In this document: positions 19,731 through 30,390 of the stretch, piece by piece
How the letters are laid out: each line of letters begins with the position of its first letter
Numbering within the stretch: the first letter of the stretch is position 1
Assembly (NCBI GenBank): GCA_917880885.1
Contig: OU862918.1
Span: 30,217,988-30,281,987, forward strand
Length of the DNA: 64,000 nt
Reading direction: 5' to 3'
Source: Limnephilus marmoratus
Taxonomy: Eukaryota > Arthropoda > Insecta > Trichoptera > Limnephilidae
Notes under the pieces: generated by a model
Seen by the model: only the letters and a program-made list of their open reading frames with translations
What the model was told of the DNA's origin: nothing
Databases searched by the model: none
Program-made: the position numbers and the translations under genes

Positions 19731-20133
19731 TGTTAATGGTGACCGGACTCTTGGCCCCAACAGTTGACCCCCGACAGTTGAACCTTATGCCAGATGATCC
19801 CTAAGTTTCTTCAAGCATTTATATTCGTACATACCTAAAAGCTTCCGAGTTTGTCACACAGAGAGCAGTGCTAAGAGCTTTCCCAAAAGTCCGCTAGATA
19901 GCAGGTAGTTTAGTTCGGAGTTTGGACACCAGGGGGACCAACGGCCCAGGCGCAGTCTTAAGGAGTTCATTCGCAACATATTCCATTTAGCCAGTTTTCA
20001 GATAGGTCGACTATCGTGGTTACCCCTTGTTCACGCGAAGTATCAAATAAACTTTATTGAAAGAACTTTATTGCTTTCCGAATAAGAAATCTCCTTCCAT
20101 GGAGAATTGGAGAGGTGTTGTTTGAACACTACA
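19731..20133 (+). mobile_element. Possible solo LTR
   Basis: The segment begins TGTTAATGGTGACCGGAC and can be ended at ACACTACA (20133), giving TG...CA. It holds a polyadenylation-like CAAATAAACTTTATTG near 20046 and GC-richer promoter-like sequence before it, the arrangement of a Ty3/gypsy-type LTR of about 400 bp. No partner LTR, tRNA primer site or target duplication is visible. Confidence 0.35.
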
Positions 20134-21394
20134 ATACCGTCATCCGTGAATATTATAAATGAATAATGTTATATGTATATGACTAATAAACTAATTATTA
20201 ATAAATGAATATCTATAACAATAAATAATAATGAATAAATCTGCAACAATGCGGTAGACAATAAACAGCTGAAGATATTAACGAAAATCAGAGACCTCTG
20301 AGTTATATTTGATGAAGAATTAGAATTTGACAACACATACATCATTTTACTGACAATAGTATGAAAACATAAGGATTCTTTCTGAGAATCATTAAAAACT
20401 TTAATTAAATCAAAAATAATTCTATTTTATTTTGCTTCCTTAGTTCGTAGCCCATTGCAGTACGATTCCGTCATTTGATCACCTAATTATAAAATTCACA
20501 AAGAAAATATTAAATGAATTCCGCGAAACTTTTTACGATAATATATTCCATAAGAATAAATAAACGACACTTCGAACGAAAGATAAGTGACTAACGCTTC
20601 TTTATTAAAGTGTAATTTCGGAGGTCGACTGCTGAGATCTCCCAAATCCAGTCAACTTAAGAGTATCTACTTGACACACTAAATGTCTAGACTTCAGACA
20701 TAAGGACCTTTTTCACAAACAAATTGTGAAGCAAATTAGCCAATTCCTCGCCTACATAGTTAAGCAAAAAAATCATTTGTATATTTAATATACAAATAAT
20801 AACGACATTTTTACATAACTCATCCATAAAAAAATTACGTTAACATTTTTTCTAATGAAAATATTACTTATGACAATTTTAGATTATCCATTTTTATCAA
20901 ATTGTAAACCATTGCAATGGAAGTAATTTTTGTACGCAACCATTGTATTAAAAATTGTTACCATTTATAATCGTTACCATTTCTAATCGTTACCGTTCTA
21001 ATGGGTCACGGGCGTTGATAATATAATAATACATAGTTGGAACATAATGCTCAATCACCATCCATTATAATTCACCTTCAGAGAGCAGTGGTATAATTTA
21101 AGTACTTATGTAATTTAAAAATGTAATAACCCAAATATAAGGAGAACCCTAATAATAATGAATACCATAGTGCATCAAAATTTTTGTCAATTAAGCCCTA
21201 AGCAACAAGTAGGGAATATCCCAACATTACCAAAATAAAATATCAGTAATCACAAACTTTCTCAATTATATAATTTCATATATATTCATGAGAAGTAAAA
21301 ATACCTATTTACTATATAACATCATTCATAATTTTAACAATAAAATTTATAATTACCTATAATAATAATAATAATAAGTTTAATAATAATAACA
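20134..21394. other. AT-rich stretch ending in TAA repeats
   Basis: No gene recognised. Short direct words (ATCGTTACCATT) repeat near 20960-20995. The last 35 bases (21360-21393) are TAA-rich and form the insertion context of retrotransposon copy 3. Confidence 0.45.
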
Positions 21395-23057
21395 GTTTTG
21401 CTTAGCATTGAATCCCCTTTCTAAAATGTTAATTAAAAGCAAGTTTGGAATAAAAATTAAGGGTAATACAAGAGAGAGTAGTATAGTTTCACATCTATTA
21501 TATATGGATGATATAAAATTATTTTCAAATTCTGAATCAAATTTAGAGAAAATGATTAAGGTAGTTAAAATTTTTTCAGATGATATTAAAATGACTTTTG
21601 GTTTAGATAAATGTAAAACTATCCATATAGAGAAAGGCAAAATTGTAGATGGAGACGAGGGTATATTTAGAAATTTCAAAATTCAAAGTATGAAAGGGGA
21701 TGAGGTTTATAAATATTTAGGATACCCGCAATCGAATAGATTAGATCACACTAGTATTAAAAATGATATTAGGATTAAATTTCAAACTAGGATCAGAAAA
21801 ATTTTAAAATGCAATCTATCTGCTAAAAATTTAGTAAAAGCAATAAATACTTGGGCAATACCTCTACTAACGTACTCATTTGGCATAATTAAATGGTCCA
21901 ATACAGATTTAGATAGTTTAGAACGATTAATTAGAACTACGTTAACAAAATTTAATTGCCATCATCCAAATTCAGCTATAGAACGAATTAATTTACCTAG
22001 AAATTTAGGAGGTAGAGGTGTAGTCAAAATAACATCTTTGAAACACAATCAGGTAGAAATGCTTAGAAATTTTTTCCATAGGAAAGCTAATAGCTCAGAA
22101 ATGCACAAAATAATTTGCAAGGCAGATAGAAATATTACACCTTTAAATTTATATGACGAGAATGCCAACATTCTTATAAATACTAACCAGGAATTATTAG
22201 ATTCCTGGTCAAATAAAATTATTCACGCAAAACACTTCAATTATCTCAACCAAACGTATGTTGACAAACTTTCGTCAAACAAATGGTTGAGTATTGGAGA
22301 GTTGAGCGCAGAAATAGAAGGATTTATGCTTGCCATTCAAGATAGAGTCATTAATACTAAAAATTATAGAAAGCATATAATCAAAGATATAAATCAAATT
22401 GATGATTTATGTAGAAAATGTTTGGCTTTTCCCGAAACTATAGAACATATTATATCGGGATGTTCTATATTAGCGCCTTCTGAGTATACATTTAGGCACA
22501 ATCAGGTTTTAAAAATAATTCACCAAAGTTTGGTAATTAAACATAACTTGATTGATTGCCGTAATGTAGTACCTTATTATGAATATGAACCAAATTCATT
22601 TATAGAAAATGAATTTTATAAAATATATTATGATAAAACTATACTAACAGACAGAACAATTAGTCATAATAGACCTGATATAGTTTTACATGACAAAATT
22701 AAAAAAATAACTTATATCATTGATGTAGCTATTCCAAATTCCTGTAATATTCAAAAAACTGTTTCTGAAATAATTAGAAAATACACAGATTTAGGAAATG
22801 AGATTAAAAGAATTTGGCATTCTCGGACTATAAAAATATTACCATTTGTTATTTCGGCCACTGGCATAATACCTAGGAATCTGATTCAAAATTTAAGCAT
22901 ATTAGATTTGTCAAAGAATTTGTATATAAAAATGCAAAAAGCAGTAATTTTAAATACATGTAGGATTACAAAAGATTTTTTAAATATTTATATTGAGGGA
23001 TCAGTAGGATTTATAGGTTCAATTAGAAATGCCACAGAGCCGAACCCTCTGATATGA
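21395..23057 (+). pseudogene. Truncated retrotransposon polyprotein, copy 3
   Basis: The frame is open from the junction to TGA at 23055-23057; the first ATG is at 21426. It covers full-length residues about 650-1203: YMDD box, thumb, CCHC knuckle and endonuclease. One change hits a conserved residue: the E-K-x-x-K-Y signature of the endonuclease reads E-I-I-R-K-Y (A to T at 22771, matching K1109 of the full-length protein). The rest is nearly identical to copies 1 and 2. Confidence 0.9.
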
Positions 23058-23220
23058 AAATATCTGGAGTCGGTGAATTATATTCCCATTTGGTCTCTAG
23101 TAGGTTGACATGTTGTTCTTGTATTGTTTTGTATTTATAATACTTATATAGTGCAATTGCATAACGTGGATTCACTAGATGATCATTTGGGGAAGTGTAT
23201 GAAAGGGTTTAGTTTTTCCT

Positions 23221-23301
<81 letters not shown>

Positions 23302-23342
23302 GGGGGAAAATTTAACCCGGACATTTAAATCTGGTGCGTAAA
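21395..23342 (+). mobile_element. R4/Dong-like retrotransposon, copy 3, 5'-truncated
   Basis: Homology to the full-length element begins at GTTTTGCTTAGC (21395, matching 11044) inside reverse-transcriptase motif B and continues to GGTGCGTAAA. The 3' UTR T tract is 78 bases (23223-23300), the longest in the window. It follows a TAA run and is followed within about 10 bp by a second, older copy. Confidence 0.9.
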
Positions 23343-23352
23343 TAATGGACGA

Positions 23353-23749
23353 ATAATACCTAGGAATCTGATTCAAAATTTAAGCATATTAGATTTGTCA
23401 AAGAATTTGTATATAAAAATGCAAAAATCAGTAATTTTAAATACATGTAGGATTACAAAAGATTTTTTAAATATTTATATTGAGGGATCGGTAGGATTTA
23501 TAGGTTCAATTAGAAATGCCACAGAGCCGAACCCTCTGATATGAAAATATCTGGAGTCGGTGAATTATATTCCCATTTGGTCTCTAGTAGGTTGACATGT
23601 TGTTCTTGTATTATTTTGTATTTATAATACTTATATAGTGCAATTGCATAGCGTGGGTTGACTAGATGATCATTTGGGGAAGTGTGTGAAAGGGTTTAGT
23701 TTTTCCTGTGGGGAAAATTTAACCCGGACATTTAAATCTGGTGCGTAAA
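23353..23749 (+). mobile_element. R4/Dong-like retrotransposon, copy 4, 3' end only
   Basis: It begins ATAATACCTAGGAATC, inside the last 200 bp of the ORF, and ends GGTGCGTAAA. It has more substitutions than the other copies (for example TCAGTAAT for GCAGTAAT, and AGCGTGGGTTGAC for AACGTGGATTCAC). It completely lacks the T tract: TTTTTCCTGTGGGGAAAATT. It is therefore older, or from a subfamily without the tract. It sits tail-to-head behind copy 3. Confidence 0.9.
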
Positions 23750-23922
23750 GTTATTTATTTCAGCAGAGCAGCAGAACAGAGCGGTGGGTGCAATACTCTG
23801 CCATAATAAAAGTATACATTACATAAAATGGATTTATATATTATATAGAAAAGAAAAAATAAAATAATATAAAAAGATTTAAAAATAAATATATATACAC
23901 ATATTTAGTACTTGTATATCTA
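23750..23922 (-). other. Probable 3' UTR of the antisense LINE fragment
   Basis: AT-rich sequence downstream (minus strand) of the LINE stop codon, with AT-repeat words (ATATATATTTATTTTTAAA). No separate feature is visible. Confidence 0.4.
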
Positions 23923-24507
23923 CTACGGGGGCTTCAGATGAATTCTCCATGTTTGGTGAAGAGGCGCGCCCTGCCACTGGGCCACGGCCTGGACGAGAGT
24001 GTTCTCCGATCTTTGGTAGCGCTGTCTCACCCCGGCTATTCTGTGGCGCATCAAAGCGGCGAACCCATATACCCTTCCTTCTGCGAACATCTGCGAGGCA
24101 CTGCATCGCCAAGGTAGGCCGAATAGCGCCCTATATGCGTTATTGTATTGTACTCGAAGTGTGTTCATGACGCCTTGTGAGTATCTTGTCCATAGTTCGC
24201 CGGTGTAAAAGCTCATGCAGTAGCTCTGGAATATTTGTTTCTTCACCGGAGAACTGCACCTGTTGAATCTCCTGGCGAGCATGTTGGCTCGCACGCTTAG
24301 TACTCTTTTTTGGCGTTCTATGTCATTTTTATCATTTAGGTCATCAGTGACGACATGCCCCAAATATTTTATTTCACTGCAGATTTTGACATTGTCTCCG
24401 CCGAGGAGAATGGGTGGAATGACAGTAGGACCAGTATTTGCTTTAAACACCAGCAATGATGACTTTTTGGCATTGTACATCAAACCATAAAACCCTATGT
24501 GTACTTT
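23923..24507 (-). pseudogene. LINE reverse transcriptase, C-terminal fragment
   Basis: The minus-strand frame reads VHIGFYGLMYNAKKSSLLVF, then KYLGHVVTDDLNDKNDIERQ, then ARRFNRCSSPVKKQIFQSYC, then LRVQYNNAYRALFGLPWRCS. This is the region after the YxDD box of LINE reverse transcriptases: motif D/E KYLGH, then the thumb-like helices. The upstream part, including the catalytic box, is missing beyond about 24507. The frame is intact for 190 codons. Its lineage differs from the LINE at 1-888. Confidence 0.8.
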
Positions 24508-27500
24508 GAATTAACAAAATAACTTATAATACCTTAAATTAACAAAATAGAAACTTTCATTATACAGAGACAATGTTGTGTACGCCTGCCTAAGTGTGTA
24601 TAAATACCGTAGCATAAGAATTTCAAGTACCAGTCTGAAAATGTCCGTAATAGGATGAAACCGGTCCTGGTAAAAATAAATAAGAGGAACAAAGTGCAAA
24701 AGTGTTTTAATTTCAATTCTAATACAATGGAATTCCTCCACCACGAATTAACAGTCCAAAAACTAGACTCATTGAGTATCTACAAACTATCTCAAAGTGT
24801 ATAAATAAATAGTTTGAATCAATATTTTATATCCATCTAAATATGGACATGATTCAAACTACAAATATATGGCGCCCCATGTGACTCGAAGAACATATAT
24901 ATATTTTTTAAATTTAAATATCCACTTTAATGAACAAATAATCCAAACGTGTAAGTAACATTCAGGCATAATTAGTGATTTGATAGTTATACAATGTAAG
25001 CTTTAGGCTAAGGAATGAATTAGAATAGAAGGTAGTAGGTAAGAGGCAGACTAACTACTACCAGAAGGTCTGACGTTCCGCAGATCTGAAAGGGGCGGTT
25101 GGACAAGGACATTGTAACTTGTGGCATTAACTACCGGGACACCATGAAGTGTTTAATATTGATATTAATTAAATGCTTTAAATGTAAACATGCCGTTCTT
25201 ATCTGCTGGTTTCAAAGCTTCAAATATAGCAAAATAGTTTCAGATCGGTTTTGTACAATAAATGTCTTTAAGTAAACACAAACAACTAGGCTTCTTTTGA
25301 CATTAAAGTGGTTATTTTAAAGCGCAGCTCACAGCGCTCAACTCACAACACACAAATTAAGTAGATGCAGCCTACATCTTTCATCTTATAGCTTACATTT
25401 CAGGGTTTAATATTTAAAATTTATAGTTTACAGCAAACAGTTTACAGCTAACAGCCGATAGCTAGCACCTTATATCTTACAGCTCAATATTCAATGCGTA
25501 ATCACAATTAATATTTATATACAGTTTTTTTGGAAACACGCACCTATGATCCGTTAGAAAATGTAGACGACATCAATATAAAAATAAATTTATTTTTGGG
25601 AAAGTTGAAATGAAGGAAGCAATACTCTATTTTTAAAGTATTCAGATATGGTACGTACACTGGGAAAAAAAGAAAAATATATAACCGTATAATCCAATCA
25701 CCACTTTCTTATAATGTCGATAGATAGAGTGCTTGGGATCATCCCTAAATTCTAATATAGAACCCTTAATATTGCATAACAACTGATTCTTAATGTTACT
25801 TTAAAGAAAAAAAATCGGTATCCAACTTATTTATCTACTTTAGGAATGTAATGTTATGAATGTCCAACAGATATGTATCTCACAAACGCTTTTTAAATTT
25901 TTAACAAATATTGCAGAAATCACATTTAAAAATCCTTAATACTGTAATAATTGACTCTATTCTGAGCTTTCTGGCAAATCGTGCAAAATCTTCTCTTAGT
26001 CAAAAAATTATTTGTATCTGGCTCCTTGAAAGACTTTAAAATCATACATTATTAAGTCGTATAATTCCTTCTTAACTTTCAAACAAATTGTTAAAATGTT
26101 TTTTTTTATTCTGTCGTTCAAAATAATAGCATATGTAAGATCTAATACACAGACTCAACCATATGTTTACTAAAAATGCATGGTAACTTTTGTAATAATT
26201 CGTCTTTCCCCCCCTCCTTAAATTATTAAATAATTTTCTTTTACAGTGGTCAACTTGATTTTATTGCTTCTTTCCTTCTACATCGTTCATAGGCTCTGCA
26301 ACGAAAGCTCTGTACGTAGAGTTCATCTCCCATTCGTAGCCTTGTATCTCCGTCGCCCAAACTCCTCTCCCCTTCGTTCCTTTGGCAAAGCCTCGACACC
26401 CCTTTACGTAATACGTTTTAGGTATACGTGGCGAGCTGCTCTCAATTAATCAACTTGTAATTAACCCCCTAACGTTGTGTTATTTTTTGTTTTAAGGGTT
26501 TGATATGGTTAATCCAGTTTAATTAATAATTTGTTTGTGGTAAACCCTTTGTTCTTTTAGGTATGGCGTGTTACAATTCACTAGGGTTCGATTTACAATG
26601 ACTGACTCTATCTAACTTGAAAATAACTAATGCTACCGTTCGTGCAACTTCCTCCCCTACTAACGTCCGTTCTATACTTGTTTGTTGATGATTATTTCTT
26701 TTGAATTAACCCGCGTCATCCTCCTCAGTACCTTGTACATGAATATACCTTTATACAGAAAATTGGGAAGATCCTACCTTTAGTGAAACGCGGCGAATCT
26801 TCAGCTATCCTTGGGATGCTAACATATAAAATAATTTGACATTTGTACTCTAATTACGAATTTACAATCAAAATTCAATCAAAACAGGCCCGGGATGCAC
26901 AAGTTCTACAGTCTACAGTCACATTGGTAAGTGAAGTTTGTTAGTTAGTTTTGAGTTTTGGTAGGTATTTTTGGGAGATTACTAGGGATTGACATGAAAC
27001 AAAACATGTATTGCTTCGATTGGACTCCTCCATTTCCGCAACTGACTTGGTGAGGTTCAATTAAAACCGCCCGGTCAGCCTCCAATCCCATCGCCTCCAG
27101 AGAATATTTTGATGGTCGCAAGCGACGAATGTAAAATCGACATGTTTTGCTTCCTGTCGGGAAAGGGTTTGATGTGTGTTTCTGGTTTGAAGGATGGTAG
27201 TGGGAGTGTTCTCAACCAATACGCCGCTAAATTATAATGGTGATACTGCTACTGTTGTTTGATGAAATGCCATCTCATATCGCTTGATGTGAGGATCTGC
27301 TTCGATTTATGGTGTGGTAGCCGATGTCCGGAAGTATCCAGGGATGCGTGGGTGGCACGAGGTTTTAGGTCGTGACATCCTCTAAGCTGAATTGATGATA
27401 ATGATGATGAAGTCTTTCAGCATGTCAATGACTAGAGTCCCATTCACTCCTATAGCATTGAATCATGAACATTAAACCGAAGTGGATTAGACAAACGGCA

Positions 27501-28450
27501 ATGTCAGGAGGTCGGTGGAGCCGCTCCCCCCTCTGATCTCGCGAAGTTTGAATTTAGTAAAGGTGGATTTTGATGTCATCGACCCTCGCCTCTGCAGTCA
27601 CACAGCTCCTCAACAGTCCCGTTCTCCGTCCAGCACACCGCCTCGAACCAGTAGAAATGATGCTTACGTTTTCCTAGGCACGTTATAAACATGCGTCTGC
27701 CTTCAGCCGCGGTGAACATCGTTAGGTATTTGATTTGAATGAAAATACCTCCCCTCGCATGACGGAAGCAGGCGTGACGGAGGTGGGCCTCCACGTAGCA
27801 CGTAGCTTCACGGACCTCCGCCCTACGATAGGTGATATCCCAAGCTCATCTCAAATATCAGCTCGGGGAAGGAATGTCAAACTTGGCTTCCATGGCGCTG
27901 GGTCCAGGAATGAATGGCACCGGGGCGTGAATCCAGTTCTGAATCATCCATCCCTCCCATTTCCCCCGCTACTCGTTCGTCCAAAGTACATTCCCAACCT
28001 GATGCTGGATGATGCCCTAATTCTAATTTTGGAGAAGATTATGAAAATTTATCCGGTTTCCGACAAAGAGCCGCCGATCGATTGCTAAAACAACTCCGTA
28101 TGTCGTGTTCTCTTCGTTCCGCTGACAAGGTAGCTCCCCACGAGCGTAATCAAAGGGTAGTGAAGCCAACGCGAATTTCGTCACTTCTTTTCCTTCATTA
28201 GGAAATAGTGTAGCCCACCGGCATCTCGTTCACTCCGCCCACTGACCATAACTGCATAAAGTGTAACCTACATCCATGGAATAGAGAAGCTTAACTCAAA
28301 ATTGCTCCAGCAATCGCCAGCTCCAGCGTCGTAACTCGTTCGGTTAAATTTGAAAGAAGGAAATTTGCTAAATAATAATAGCAGAGCGCTGACGGTCTCG
28401 TTCAATCGCGAATACTAAAGATTTGAGCTAAAATGTGAATTTCGAATAAA
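24508..28450. other. Long stretch without a recognised gene or transposon
   Basis: 24.5-26.9 kb is AT-rich. At 25320-25500 there is a cryptic simple repeat of TTACAGC/TTATAGC-like words. A good acceptor-like TTTTCTTTTACAG ends near 26246, followed by an open frame of 67 codons with a hydrophobic start; no domain is recognised. 26.9-28.4 kb is richer in GC, with open frames up to 117 codons (27735-28088) that I cannot assign. It may hold single-copy host DNA such as introns or regulatory sequence. Confidence 0.35.
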
Positions 28451-28518
28451 ATATACCTAATCGTAAAGTACTATATACCTAATCGTGAAGTGCTATATAC
28501 CTAATCGTGAAGTGCTAT
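28451..28518. repeat. 22-bp minisatellite, three units
   Basis: The unit ATACCTAATCGTGAAGTGCT (plus two bases) repeats exactly at 22-bp spacing, starting at 28453, 28475 and 28497. The first unit has two substitutions. Confidence 0.85.
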
Positions 28519-28904
28519 GCACACTTCCAAGAGCGCGTTTCAACGAAGTCGAAAGCTAGCCTATGTAGGCCTCTACATAACAGTTTTCTTGAGATTCCTA
28601 AAGTTTGAGGTAAAAGGTGTCGGTTTTTTTTATTTTGGGATTGAGGATTCTATTGTATAAAATTTGTTAATAACCATGCAATACATCTGTTTTCCAAACC
28701 GATATACCTAGTACGTACCTTGCCTAGCAAATATCTTCAATTACTGAGTAAATTCTTAAGTATTTTTGAGAATAGGTATTCCTAATGTAATGTAATTTAT
28801 TATATCCAACTAAACCCCCAAAATAGTCTTCCCGAGGTAATGTCCCGCAACGCAATCGTAAGGTATATAACTACCTCTTGTCCGTTAAAATTAACAAACA
28901 TCCT

Positions 28905-30345
28905 TAAAATACTTCTTTAGCACCGTTGTTATTTCAAACTCGATAGAATGAAAAGTAGCGGCGCCAAAACGGAGAGAAAACACGTGTCTCCATAGGATTT
29001 ATTCTGCCGGAGAATGAAGTATTAAGTCGGTCTCCTCTTTGTGTGGTGCTTCGTAGCCTTCCCACCCTTGCCTCCTTTGGTTTTCTGAAGGTTTCACTTC
29101 TACCGCGTGTGAACTGCATAACTGTAAATTTTTGGTTTCTAGAATGCTGACAGCTGTTTTTTTTTTAATGAAAACTTCTTTAACACCGTTGTGATTTGAA
29201 ACTAGATGAAACGGAAACGAGGATTTATCCTGTGAGCGACGCCAAAACGGAGAGAAAACACGTGTCTCCATAGGATTTATTCTGCCGGAGAATGAAGTAT
29301 TAAGTCGGTCTCCTCTTTGTGTGGTGCTTCGTAGCCTTCCCACCCTTGCCTCCTTTGGTTTTCTGAAGGTTTCACTTCTACCGCGTGTAAACTGCATAAC
29401 TGTAATCTTTTGTTTCTAAAATGCTGACAGCTGGTTTTCTAAATGGAAGCTCCTTTAACACCGTTGTGATTTGAAACTAGATGAAACGGAAACGAGCGAC
29501 ACTAAACGCATCTATAGGATTTATTATTTTTGTGAAACTTCTTTAATACCGTCGTGATTTGAATCTATATGAAACGGAATGTGCGACACTAAACACATCT
29601 ATAAAGTTTATTACTCTAGTGAAACTTCTTTAACACCGTCGTGATTTGAATCTATATGAAACGGAACGTGCGACACTAAACACATCTATAAAGTTTATTA
29701 CTCTAGTGAAACTTCTTTAATACCGTCGTGATTTGAATCTATATGAAACGGAACGTGCGACACTAAACACATCTATAAGATTTATTATTTTTGTGAAACT
29801 TCTTTAACACCGTTGTGATTTGAATCTAGATGAAACGGAAACGAGCGACACTAAACACATCTATAGGATTTATTATTTTAGTGAAACCTCTTTAACGCTG
29901 TTGTGATTTGAATCTATATGAAACGGAAACGTGCGACACTAAACACATCTATAGGATTTATTATCTTAGTGAAACTTCTTTTACACCGTTGTGATTTGAA
30001 ACTATATGAAACGGAAACGTGCGACACTAAACACATCTATAGGATTTATTATCTTAGTGAAACTTCTTTTACACCGTTGTGATTTGAAACTATATGAAAC
30101 GGAAACGTGCGACACTAAACACATCTATAGGATTTATTCTGCGATTGAATGAGACACTATAATCGGTCTCCTCCTTGTGTGGTGCTTCGTGGCCTATCTA
30201 TCTGCTCTTCGTGCGGTGCTTCGTAGAATAAAATTGAACTAATCTTAGCACTATATATTAAATGAATAAATCCCACAATTAACGTATTAAATTCGTCATT
30301 CTCCCGACATTTAGTTTTCTGAAGGTTTCACCTCTACCGCATGAG
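28905..30345 (+). repeat. Family D repeat array: two long units, then eight short 87-bp units
   Basis: Two long units (about 28905-29125 and 29165-29400) carry the whole family D layout: 5' CTTCTTTARCACCGTTGT, middle GGATTTATTCTGCCGGAG and CTCCTCTTTGTGTGGTGCTT, and 3' GGTTTCACTTCTACCGCGTG. From 29446 the 5' block alone (GAAACTTCTTTAACACCG to ATAGGATTTATT) repeats with starts at about 29448, 29534, 29622, 29708, 29794, 29882, 29971 and 30059 (86-89 bp). The last unit runs into a normal middle and 3' end near 30345. The short reading frames inside the long units are repeats of each other and not genes. Confidence 0.85.
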
Positions 30346-30390
30346 AATTGCACTCTGTTAGACTCCCCCCAAAATGTCCAGTTACACAAA

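Noticed and set aside
26246..26449. Exon following a good acceptor-like TTTTCTTTTACAG
   Set aside because: The 67-codon frame has no recognised domain or matching donor, and acceptor-like tracts are common in AT-rich DNA; left inside the unrecognised stretch.
28934..29397. Two overlapping minus-strand frames with identical peptide sequence
   Set aside because: The identity comes from the duplicated family D unit; no domain, and the frame is not kept in other copies.
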